Below, in pieces: positions 54,701 through 62,400 of a DNA stretch of 64,000 nt; the stretch's first letter is position 1; each line of letters opens with the position of its first letter. The position numbers and the translations under genes are program-made. The notes under the pieces were generated by a model that saw only the letters and a list, made by a program, of their open reading frames with translations, made no database searches and had not been told where the DNA came from. Source of the stretch: a virus; IMG/VR virus record IMGVR_UViG_3300040856_003054, positions 62,001-126,000 of that record; one strand, given 5' to 3'.

Positions 54701-57700
54701 ATGGCAATGATTCCTCCATAGTAAGCGTTGGATCTGGCACAATTACAATACCAGATCACTTCTTTGTAACTGGTGAAGAAGTTAAATATATCTATGCAGG
54801 TGCTGGCACAACACAGGCAATTGGTATTGCACAAACGTCTGTTGTTGGTATAGGGACAACCGACAAATTACCACAAACAGTTTATGTTGTAAAAGTAAAT
54901 GAAAGCACTATTAAATTATCAGGAAGTGCGGAGGATGCTTTAAAAGGAAATCCAAATACATTTGACATTACTTCTGTTGGCATTGACACTTCACATTCTT
55001 TTGTAGCAGTCAATCAAAATACTAAAAACATTATTGCAATTGATAATTATATACAATCTCCGATTGTTTCTACTGCGATAACTACAACATTGTCAAAAGA
55101 CGCTTCTACTGCGGATAATCGTCTTACTTTCTCTGGAATAACTTCTTTCTTTGGTGGCAATTTAATTCAGATTAATGATGAAATTATGAAGATTAACACT
55201 GTTGGTCTTGGAAGCACCAATGTTATTTTGGTTGATCGACCTTGGATGGGAACTGGATTATCAACACACTCTACAGGAGATTTGGTTCGTGTTATTGAAG
55301 GTAATTATAATATTGTTGAGAATACAATACACTTTGCAGAAGCACCTTATGGTCCAACTCCAATAGGTTCTATAACAAATCCACCAAATGATAGAGATTG
55401 GACGGGAATAACAACTCATTCTACTTTCCAAGGTAGAACCTTCCTGAGAAGGGGTACACCTAATACCACACAAGAAACCTACGAATCAAATTATATCTTT
55501 GATGGAATTTCAAACCAGTTCACTGGAATTGGTAAGACATTCACTCTCACTACCAACAATCAAAATATAACAGGTTTCTCCACAAATAATGCAGTCGTAC
55601 TTATTAATGGCGTATTTCAAGGACCTCAAGGAGCGCAAGCAGAACTTGAAGATTATACTTTAGTAGAAAGTGTAGGCATTTCTAGCATTAGATTCACTGG
55701 AACTGCATCATCTGTTGGTTATGATATCAATAGCGGAAATATTCCTGTTGGTGGAGTAATAGTTTCAGTTGGTTCAACATCAGGATTTGGTTTACAACCA
55801 CTAGTCGCTGCTGGAGGTACTGCAACTGTTTCTGTAGGAGGAACAATTTCATCTATTAGTATTGGTAATAGTGGTTCTGGTTATAGAATTGGTATTCAGA
55901 CAGTGGTTAATGTTGGAGTTCAAACCTCAAGTACAGGAACTCCAAATATTGAGTTTATTGGAACTGCATCTGTCAGTAATGGACACGTAATTGGAGTGAC
56001 CATAACAAATCCAGGATTCGGTTATACTTCATCAAATCCACCATTAGTTATTTTTGATTATCCACTCTCATATACCAATATTCCGCTCATTTACAGCTCT
56101 TCCTCATCCCAAGGAATAGGAACAGAAGCAAAAGTAGATATTGTTGTTGGTCAAGGATCTAGTGTAATAGATTTTACAATCAAGAATACTGGATATGGAT
56201 ATGGCCAAAATGAAATTTTAACCATGGAAATTGGAGGTAATATTGGAATTCCCACTGATACATCAAAACCATATTCAGAGTTCCAAATTGTAATTAATAA
56301 AACTTACAATGACTTTTTCTCTGGATGGACTCTTGGCCAACTTGAGGTCCTTGATAGTTTTGAAGATTTATTCAATGGAGTGACAAAGAAGTTTCCACTC
56401 AAACTTAATGATAGTTTGGTCACTATTCGCTCCGCAAAGGGTTCAAATATTGATGTTAAATCAACATTATTAATATTCCTTAACGATATTCTTCAGAAAC
56501 CCGGTGAAGCATATTTCTTTGAAGGTGGAAGTGTAGTTGAATTTAGTGAAGCACCTAAGGAAGGTGATACAGTGAAGGTTATATTCTACAAAGGTAGTGG
56601 AGACATTGATGTTATTTTCAGAGATATTCTTGAAACAATCAAAGTTGGTGATGAAGTTACATTAAATTATGAACCGGGATTTGATCAAGGATTTGGACTT
56701 CAACAAGAAGAAAGAGTTATTACTGGCATTAATACAACTGATTCACTAGAAACTAATCCATATTCAGGTCCAGGTATCACAACAGACGATACTCTAATAA
56801 GACCAATCAAGTGGTGCAAACAAACCTTTGATAAGATTATTAATGGAAGAATTGTTGGAAAAGATAGAATTCAGTACGAACCACTTATCAATCCATCTTC
56901 TTACTTGATTAGTGCTGTTGGATTTGGTTCGACAACAATTTATGTTGATAATATCAAACCATTCTTTGATGCACAAAATGAAAGTCCATTACTTAGTTTC
57001 CAAAATCAAGTTACCTTTGTTTCTCAGAATTCTTTAGTTGCATCTTCTGCAACATCAGTTGTTTCTATTTCAGGTACAATAACTTCAATTGATATCGTTG
57101 AAGGTGGTTATGGATATTCATCCGCACCGATAGTGACAATTGAAAATCCAGTAGGACTTGCAGTTTCGTATAGAGCAACAGCAACTTCTACGATTTCCTC
57201 TGGAGTTGTTGATTCCATACAGATTGTAAATCCTGGTATTGGTTATACAATTACAAACCCACCTTCTGTTCTTATTGAACCGCCAACATTATCTAAGGAA
57301 ACTATTGATGTTAATGTTTATTCTGGAGACTCTGGAATTCTTGTTGGAGTTGGAACAACAACTTTAACTACAATATTTGATTTGTATATTCCAACAGATT
57401 CCTTCTTAAGAGATAATACTCTAGTTGGTTCCGCAATTACAGTAAGTGGAATATCTACGGGAGATTTCTTCATAGTTTATAATTCAAATATTGGAAGTAT
57501 ATCAACATCTATTAACTCATATGACTCTTCTGATAATATAATTGGTGTCGGCACACAGTATATCGATAACGTATATCAGGTTTCTAATGTAGAAACTATC
57601 CAATCTAATGTTATTGGAGTGGGAACTACAGCGATTAGAAGAGTTTACATTAAATCTGGAATTACTACAACATTTGACTCCATATATTCTGGATTTTCTA

Positions 57701-57864
57701 CTTCAAATTATCATGGAAATTATAGTTGGGGCAAAATTGAATTGTCTAATCCAATTCAAACTCTTAATTTTGAATCATATACCTTAAATGGTATTGGTGG
57801 AATATCTACATCAACTTTAGTGAATAGAAGTTCACCTCTTAAATATTTGAATTATACATCATAG
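45784..57864 (+). CDS. Giant baseplate/tail structural protein with YHYH domain
   Basis: This gene encodes 4026 residues and fills 12 kb between gp6 and gp8, where T4 has gp7. The N-terminus (about 1-240: ESPLLIEFLKQYYISQEYPG, SLFLQQFLRKIKYQFIPGFS) looks like a wedge-binding domain. A YHYH-type domain lies near 1200-1300 (LQYCHLYSPRKL, SPIIGWSYDGNPIYGPYGYS). At least ten loosely repeated beta units bear a GxGY or GxxY turn (near 744, 1103, 1143, 2097, 3363, 3413, 3468, 3776 and 3818, for example), often followed by NPP. Function: large peripheral baseplate wedge or fibre-like protein, by position. A gp7 equivalence is inference. Confidence 0.8.
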   Translation: MSETRVKIQSIIENQIPDFIAEESPLLIEFLKQYYISQEYPGGSSDLIQNIDKYTKLNEISKSEESTILLSDISFSDTTITVRDPIFTKGFPDRYGIIQVDNEIITYTSKTLTTFEGCIRGFSGVTSYTKPNRPEELVFTSSVAEDHLAGAIVYNLSSLFLQQFLRKIKYQFIPGFSDRSFDSNLNENLFIKQSKDFYDSKGTDKSFKILFAALYGENVEVIKPRDYLFKPSDAGYRRTKDLVVESLLGNPLDLLNKTLYQDEYSDYGIEESYASITDVEKIFLGGKEYFKLSFDSDFDKDIILDGSLYGNFSLHPKTINISSVSAGSTILDVDSTIGFPTSGTIITKYSNGSEASLTYNGKSVTQFYNVINISSEISSGEEIRLDVYAYGYSGITTENKITVRVGSVLEEVEILENTYLFEKNDTARIKTLGISLDNAKTSNWIENIANNYKVASFLLQDISNYTYDLTLYDNHNFRIGDKLNIISSNSESNDSIVIDVLDEKRISIRGQGQLNSNLSYIVSRYILKPNSSLYSYLDNGTANIQNVYTNYFDEVLVASSSIPFYYDQLLNPFDKKVTFSGNFSGIVLQITSSGRDHGFYTGDKVYYSPGKIVTSTTGVDGEIVNVTTESKFPELVEGLYYVKRVNSTSISLSKSPSSLANNEFISVSGTVTSNTISYYDFANKSLQPQNILREVTNPVNKSGNYETNPGKIGILVNGVEILNYKSAETIFYGQIDNLEVSSRGSGYDVLNPPSLDISDPQGIGATGICAVNGSLQRIEIIDPGFDYVNKPFVTITGGNGKNALAEINMVSVEHNSFFNAESSSANVNLFTDTIGFATYHKFRDYERVIYLPDGQKGIAGLTTEASYYVSVIDGFNVKLHEKESEAISGINTVNLNDYGTGIHRFKAAVRKEVISDIIVTNSGEGYQNKERSISVSGISTALSTINIESHGYLTGEEIVYSTNGAVISGLNTASQYIVKKIDENSFKLASVGLGTTSKTYYLETEQFIKFGSTGSGTHTFNYTPIDVNITGNIGVSTLFGQDFSAKIQPIFRGSIDSVYLTTKGSNYGSEEVINYNRQPIFDLISGTGAELITIVNNQGKIAEVLVSRPGSGYNSPPNLLINGKGNYAKLTPIIENGQLVEVKVINGGIGYDGGTTIDAIPAGQNCRLFANIQKWTVNLFQKYFNILGDDDGVVTLSDRDSYGLQYCHLYSPRKLRQSLYAKSQDGSNVSNVIDDLTLYGITDLREVNNEEISSTYHSPIIGWSYDGNPIYGPYGYSTPTGGTAKSMVSGYELVSKPNRPSLTYFAQGFFNEDYEFKGNGDLDEHNGRFCITPDFPNGVYAYFSTISSGSVDTDGPFRGYKRPTYPYLIGTSFYSQPNSFNFSKESNQDEYKFDSFKWFRSTLNYALKSSNSSYNYIFNPDKVKNQTVNVNYASRGKVETIGILTGGTNYNVGDRLIFDNSGTGGLNAAAKVEKVFSKDVTNVSASTTSFSSVEFSTLDGSGQIIGFTTAPHGLKNLELVNVSGLNTYFSKIEGTYNIGVRTDNFITTLGISTIGVTGLTTYFYLSGILDFPYIRENDILGIGTQEKVKVLNVDSTSGRIRVLRGYDSTVSSAYTATTPLYEDPRKFRINTGFKTDYAYSVNREIYFNPQESVGIGTSASVGVGTIVVFSLPGVGVTQVFVPYQSIYLPNHQLRTGEKVNYSTNGGSEILVFDGISSFSLPQTQDLYVANISNNFIGVSTVKIGLGSTGFVGVGTTNSVGLLFFDNFGTGDYHSFTTRRESIIGEISKNIVTVATASTHGLSVGDTVDMVSVPKDTETIVVKYNDNSRRVVFKPQSFLAINVDTSEDTIYIENHGFKNGDKVVYTSASPSGGLSNEGIYYILYYTKDKVRLCSTKYDLNLNVPNYVNITSASDGTLSLINPQLNIYRNKVVVFDLSDSSLSYLSGPTLYSAFDLNFYKDADYKYEFEGTGISRNFEVIRSGRVGIDTTARVSILLNDSVPDNFFYSLENINEDFIGDIKKEIIVDTEVYNHNQINIISSKYTGSHRITGIGTTNAFTFDLTDYPETDSYDQITSNLYYETNSSTAYGAISRVNIINGGYNYQFTPGISTVISNHGSGAIFEVQSNSIGSIIKDEIEDIGFDYPTDLTLSPSLNLPEILQIEPLASFVDITILSAGKNYLTPPGLVVIDGFTKKVVSDVDLRYEIGATKVIIVKNTYGMYNTTPTIIPINNSNGVGINTISYNSTTKDVTVGFNTGFSDVFPFSVGDEVLIENTSVGVGSTAKGYNSSAYDYKLFTVTSVNSALGGNTGSITYNLSDYLFAGEFPGIPDLSVSTGRVVNSNDFPIFDIKLKKNDFFVGESAISQSGIGIVESWNNKIEYLKVSTDSDLLVGETLTGQSSNTRGVIKKKIDFNSFIKLSAISKVNKGWIYDTGFLNNNVQRIADNNYYQYFSYSLKSRVPLETWNDSVQSLNHTSGFLKFSDLMIENQDVDITSAKVFTEDSIADLTVDIVGKGNLNCVYTFDLATEKTTRIGNGLVSNEIILQNRVLTDYFESIGNRVLIIDDISDQFNSNPRSTRFSTVDEFELASARTKKYFTYVRDKRFTAERQILIVSLLHDGTYGYLNQYGRVETYIDLGSFDFNISGTLGQLNFYPIKYSVNDYDISLVSHDLKSNISGIGQSSLGNIVDLKSSQSTIPSGSSSATNIVSIANTYRSAKVLVEIGFVDGSYYEFDEINLLQDGTNVDIVDYGQITDNTITNPYGIPGLGTYIPYIDGSNIKIDFKPNSVLGVGVTINTLTISIASSISSPIGIGTEELITGYISSGISSITASVSPVENIITEYPNNHACAYYIVSVEDTTNQKYQMSEVIVIDDGNDTSITEYGIIQTHSSLGAVGAAVSTNGTQLTFTPEPNIDVQVRVFQNALSLEKINVDQNSIDFTNAEITSNFGIYEGTDRSVKRSFDLTHNQSPIFLRYFDGNDSSIVSVGSGTITIPDHFFVTGEEVKYIYAGAGTTQAIGIAQTSVVGIGTTDKLPQTVYVVKVNESTIKLSGSAEDALKGNPNTFDITSVGIDTSHSFVAVNQNTKNIIAIDNYIQSPIVSTAITTTLSKDASTADNRLTFSGITSFFGGNLIQINDEIMKINTVGLGSTNVILVDRPWMGTGLSTHSTGDLVRVIEGNYNIVENTIHFAEAPYGPTPIGSITNPPNDRDWTGITTHSTFQGRTFLRRGTPNTTQETYESNYIFDGISNQFTGIGKTFTLTTNNQNITGFSTNNAVVLINGVFQGPQGAQAELEDYTLVESVGISSIRFTGTASSVGYDINSGNIPVGGVIVSVGSTSGFGLQPLVAAGGTATVSVGGTISSISIGNSGSGYRIGIQTVVNVGVQTSSTGTPNIEFIGTASVSNGHVIGVTITNPGFGYTSSNPPLVIFDYPLSYTNIPLIYSSSSSQGIGTEAKVDIVVGQGSSVIDFTIKNTGYGYGQNEILTMEIGGNIGIPTDTSKPYSEFQIVINKTYNDFFSGWTLGQLEVLDSFEDLFNGVTKKFPLKLNDSLVTIRSAKGSNIDVKSTLLIFLNDILQKPGEAYFFEGGSVVEFSEAPKEGDTVKVIFYKGSGDIDVIFRDILETIKVGDEVTLNYEPGFDQGFGLQQEERVITGINTTDSLETNPYSGPGITTDDTLIRPIKWCKQTFDKIINGRIVGKDRIQYEPLINPSSYLISAVGFGSTTIYVDNIKPFFDAQNESPLLSFQNQVTFVSQNSLVASSATSVVSISGTITSIDIVEGGYGYSSAPIVTIENPVGLAVSYRATATSTISSGVVDSIQIVNPGIGYTITNPPSVLIEPPTLSKETIDVNVYSGDSGILVGVGTTTLTTIFDLYIPTDSFLRDNTLVGSAITVSGISTGDFFIVYNSNIGSISTSINSYDSSDNIIGVGTQYIDNVYQVSNVETIQSNVIGVGTTAIRRVYIKSGITTTFDSIYSGFSTSNYHGNYSWGKIELSNPIQTLNFESYTLNGIGGISTSTLVNRSSPLKYLNYTS

Positions 57865-57872
57865 AAATAACT

Positions 57873-57880
57873 AATAAATA
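57873..57880 (+). promoter_or_regulatory. Late promoter AATAAATA
   Basis: AATAAATAAATA (57873-57884) contains two overlapping late boxes after the stop of the giant gene, 14-18 bases before the ATG at 57898. Confidence 0.65.
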
Positions 57881-57897
57881 AATAAAAACTCTGCAAA

Positions 57898-59466
57898 ATG
57901 TCTGCAATAATTACTGATCAACTTCGTATATTAAATGCAAAGAATTTTATAGCAGGAGTTGCTTCCACTAGTAACTCCTATTATTCTTTTGTTGGATTAC
58001 CAAATCCTACTGATTATAATGTTGATTGGAATACCAGTCCACCATCACCAGTGGATAATTTTAATCAAGAGAACAATCATTGGGATACAATGATTGCGAT
58101 GAAAAAGATATCTAAGACAGATGTAAGACAAGTAATTAGAAAAATTACTTGGACATCTGGCGTTACTTATGATATGTATCGTCATGATATCAGTGCAACA
58201 AATCCTTCACAACCATCGAATGCTGTAGATTTATATTCTGCAAACTACTATGTTCTGAACAGCGACTATAGAGTTTATATTTGTCTACAGAATGGATCTT
58301 CTCCAGAAAATCCATCAGGAAGACCTTCGCTTGATGAACCAACATTCACCGACTTAGAACCAAGAGAAGCAGGCACTAGTGGTGATGGTTATGTTTGGAA
58401 GTATCTTTATACAATTAGTCCAAGTGACATTGTAAAGTTTGATTCAACAAACTATATGCCAGTTCCTCCCGACTGGGAAACCAGTTCTAGAGAGGCGGCA
58501 GTTAGAAATAATGCATCAACAAGTGGTCAATTAAAAATTGTTACGATCACAAATAGAGGTGTTGGATTAGGAACTGCAAATAGAACTTATACAAGAGTAC
58601 CAATTCGTGGTGATGGTTCTGGCGCAGAAGCAACGGTCGTAATTAATAATGATTCAAAAGTTGAAAGTGTAACAGTTTCTAATGGTGGTTCTGGATATAC
58701 TTTTGGAACTCTGGATTTAGTTGGCGGTAACGTTCCAACTGGCACAACATCTCCGGTCTTTAATGTTATTATTCCACCTCAAGGAGGACACGGAGCAGAC
58801 GTTTATAAAGAGTTGGGTGCCTACAACGTTCTTCTATATTCAAGAATTGAAAATGATACAGAAAATCCAGATTTCATTACCGGAAATCAAATTGCAAGAG
58901 TTGGTATTGTTGAAAGTCCATTAAGTTATGATTCTGATAGCATTTTAACCTTAGATAAAGCAAGCGCAGTTTATGCACTCAAACTTTCCGGAATTGGATA
59001 TAGTTCTGTTGTTTTTAACGCAGACACTCAAATTACGCAAACAATTGGTGTTGGATCAACTGCTTTTGGAAGAGTAATTTCATATGATCAAAGCACAGGT
59101 GTACTGAAGTATTGGCAAGATAGATTCCATTGTGGTTTTAATACCAATGGAACTCAAAATGCAGCACCAACATATGGATTTACGATGCATAGATTTACCG
59201 CCGACATTGGAAGCGGTGGTTCTTTCAACATTCTGGGTGGAAGTGCAACACTTGCTATCCAAACTACATTTGGAAGTGAAAGTAATCCTGGTATTAGTAC
59301 CATAATAAATAGTAGGACATACTACTTGGGTCAACAATTTATTAAAGGTGTGTCTCAACCAGAAGTTCAAAAGTACTCTGGAAATATTATTTACGTTGAC
59401 AATAGACCATCAATTACTCGGTCAACAAACCAAAAAGAAGATATCAAAGTTATTTTGCAATTCTAA
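57898..59466 (+). CDS. 8: Baseplate wedge subunit gp8
   Basis: This gene encodes 522 residues, longer than T4 gp8 (334). The N-terminus (FVGLPNPTDYNVDWNTSPPS), the middle GDGYVWKYLYTISP (T4: DGYVWEYLFEIPP), and the C-terminus YSGNIIYVDNRPSITRSTNQ ending IKVILQF all match the gp8 pattern. It adds a GxGY-type beta insertion (NGGSGYTFGTLDLVGG, about 262-277) like those of the giant protein. gp8 joins wedge subunits in T4. Follows a late promoter. Confidence 0.9.
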   Translation: MSAIITDQLRILNAKNFIAGVASTSNSYYSFVGLPNPTDYNVDWNTSPPSPVDNFNQENNHWDTMIAMKKISKTDVRQVIRKITWTSGVTYDMYRHDISATNPSQPSNAVDLYSANYYVLNSDYRVYICLQNGSSPENPSGRPSLDEPTFTDLEPREAGTSGDGYVWKYLYTISPSDIVKFDSTNYMPVPPDWETSSREAAVRNNASTSGQLKIVTITNRGVGLGTANRTYTRVPIRGDGSGAEATVVINNDSKVESVTVSNGGSGYTFGTLDLVGGNVPTGTTSPVFNVIIPPQGGHGADVYKELGAYNVLLYSRIENDTENPDFITGNQIARVGIVESPLSYDSDSILTLDKASAVYALKLSGIGYSSVVFNADTQITQTIGVGSTAFGRVISYDQSTGVLKYWQDRFHCGFNTNGTQNAAPTYGFTMHRFTADIGSGGSFNILGGSATLAIQTTFGSESNPGISTIINSRTYYLGQQFIKGVSQPEVQKYSGNIIYVDNRPSITRSTNQKEDIKVILQF

Positions 59467-59472
59467 GGAATT

Positions 59473-62400
59473 ATGTCTCAAGAAACCAACCTCAACGTAG
59501 CTCCATACTTTGACGATTACAATGAACCAGTAATTGGCGGTAAAGATAACAATTATTACAAAGTTCTATTTAAACCCGGATATCCAGTTCAAGCAAGAGA
59601 ATTAACAACATTACAATCTATTCTACAAAATCAAGTAGAACAGTTTGGTAATCACTTCTTCAAAGAAGGTGCAAAGGTAATTCCAGGTAACTTAACTTAT
59701 ATTCAAAATTATTATGCAGTACAAGTTGAAAGTAATTTCTTAGGTATTCCCGTATCATTATATCTTGATAACTTAGTAGGAACTCAAATCCGAGGTGAAA
59801 ATTCTGGTGTTGTTGCAATTATCAGAAAAGTAATTACGTCAGAGGAGTCGGAAAGAGGAAATATTACACTTTATGTTGACTATTATCAGTCAAATCAAAA
59901 TAACCTTTCCACAAGAGATTTTGAAGATGGCGAAAATTTAATTACTGACTCAAATATTGCTTTTGGTAATACTTTTATTTCTGCTGGAGAGGGATTTGCA
60001 AGAACAATCGCTACTAATTCTACTGCGATTGGTTCTGCATTTGCATTAGGCGCAGGAGTTTACTTTATCAGAGGTTATTTGGTTGATGTTGCTGATGAAA
60101 CTCTAATCCTGGACCAATATACCAATACTCCAAGTTATAGAGTAGGTTTTGATGTTATTGAGGAAATTATATCCGCAGATGTTGATCCTAATCTAAATGA
60201 TAATGCAAATGGTTTTAATAACTTTGCAGCACCAGGTGCTGATAGATTAAAAATAACAGCACAACTATCAAAAAAACCAATAGATTCGTTTGATTATCCA
60301 AACTTTATTGAACTTGCAAATGTAAAAGATGGTGTCCTCAGAAAAATAAACAAAAATACTGAGTACAATCTTTTAGCAGATGAGTTTGCAAGAAGGACCT
60401 TTGATGAATCTGGCCATTACTATATTAAAGCATTTAATACTTATTGTAGAGAAAGTTTAAATGATGGAAAGGGAAATAATGGAATTTATTTGGAGAATCA
60501 ATTAACTTCTTCTGGAACTTTACCCTCCGAAGATTCTTTAGTTTATAAAATCAGTCCAGGAAAAGCGTATGTAAGAGGATATGAAGTAGAAACGATTGCT
60601 CCAATTTTCTTAGATGCACCAAAAACAAGAACAACTAAGTTATTGGAAAATCAATCCGTTAACTTTAGTTTTGGATTTTCTTTAAATCTGAACAGAGTTT
60701 CTGGATCTCCTTCTATTGGAATTAATACTTCTTCAACTATTAGTTTAAGAAATGAAAGAGTTGGTTTAAGTTCATATACTCCTGCAGGAAAAGAGATAGG
60801 AATTGCAAGAGTTTATGATTTTGCTCTAGAATCTGGTGGATATGAGTTAGAAAATCAAAATATCAATAGATGGGATATTTCTTTATTTGATGTTCAAACA
60901 TATGGTGACTTAACACTTAACCAACCAATTACACTGAATACTCCAACTTACATTAGAGGTGATTCTAGTGGTGCTACTGCATTCCTAAAGAATAATGTAT
61001 CTGTTGGAACTGCGCTCACAGTTTATCAAATTTCAGGAAACTTTATTAATGGTGAGAAACTAGTATTTGATAGTACTAATGATACTAGAGTAAGTATTGG
61101 TTTTACGAACTATGGCATTTCTGAAGTAAAATCTTTATATGCAAATGTAGGTGCATCAAAAACTTTCTCTGCAGATACTTTACAATCAGTTTCTGCATTA
61201 GTTGGTAATGGCAATGCTACTATTACAGGTTTTTCTGCAGGTGTAGCAACAGTAACGAGTCCAACAGTTGCTTTTCCTGGAATTGTAACTACCGGTAATT
61301 TGATTCAGTACACAAGACCTGGGTTTACTGTAAAATCATTTGCAAAAGTTGATGAAGTTTTAACAAATTCTATTATCGTCAGTGGTATTACTACAGTAAC
61401 TGGAGTTTGTGATGGTGGATTACCTGCATCATCAACTACCGTGAATGATCTTTCTGTTCTTTATACAAGACTTCCAGGAACACAAAACGACGAAAAATTA
61501 TTCTCAACTCTTCCTAAGTCAAATGTCAATTCTGTAGATTTGACCGGTTCAACAATAATAATAAGAAAAGAGTTCAGCACTTCTATCGTAGATAACTCTA
61601 CATCACCAATAACTGCAGATTCTAATGAGGTATTTTTACCTTTTGATGAAGAGAGATATGTTTTAACTAGATCTGACGGAACTATTGAAGTACTGACAGA
61701 AGATAGATTTCAATATTTCAATGGTTCTAATGAAATTGTAATCAATGGTTTAGGTAGTAACGATGCGAATTGTAAACTTATTGCGACTCTTAGAAAAAGT
61801 TCAATAACTTCTAAAGTTAAGAGAAAGGCACGTATAGAATCTTTAGTTGTAAATAAATCTAAGTATGATTATTCGGGAACTGGTTCAACATCAAAAAATG
61901 ATGGTTTAGTTTTCGGAGATTATCCATTTGGAACAAGAGTTCAGGATGAAAAAATTTGTTTAAATGTTCCTGACGTTATTAAGATACATGCGATTTATGA
62001 ATCAACTAATACATCAGATCCAGTATTACCCAGTATAACTGTTGGTTCTTTAGATGGACCTAGTTCCACGACTAGTGATTTAATTATTGGAGAAGAATTT
62101 GTTGGAACAATTAGTGGTGCAAGAGCACTTCTTGCCGAAAGATTAGATAGTTCTAAAGTATCATTTGTATATTTAAACGAAAGCGTCTTTAGTGATGGAG
62201 AAGTTGTCGAATTTTTAGAATCTAGTGTTAATGGAATTTCTTTTGCATTAAACCAAGGAAGTAAAAATATAACAAGTAACTATAATTTTAATAATGGACA
62301 GAAATTAACTCATTATGATTATAGTTATATTTTAAGAAAACAAAATGTAAAAGAACCTTTGAGAAAATTAAGAATTATATATTCTCAAGCTTTCTACGAT

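Noticed and set aside
55261-56976. Minus-strand frames within the giant gene
   Set aside because: Antisense shadows of a continuous 4026-codon frame; low-quality peptides.
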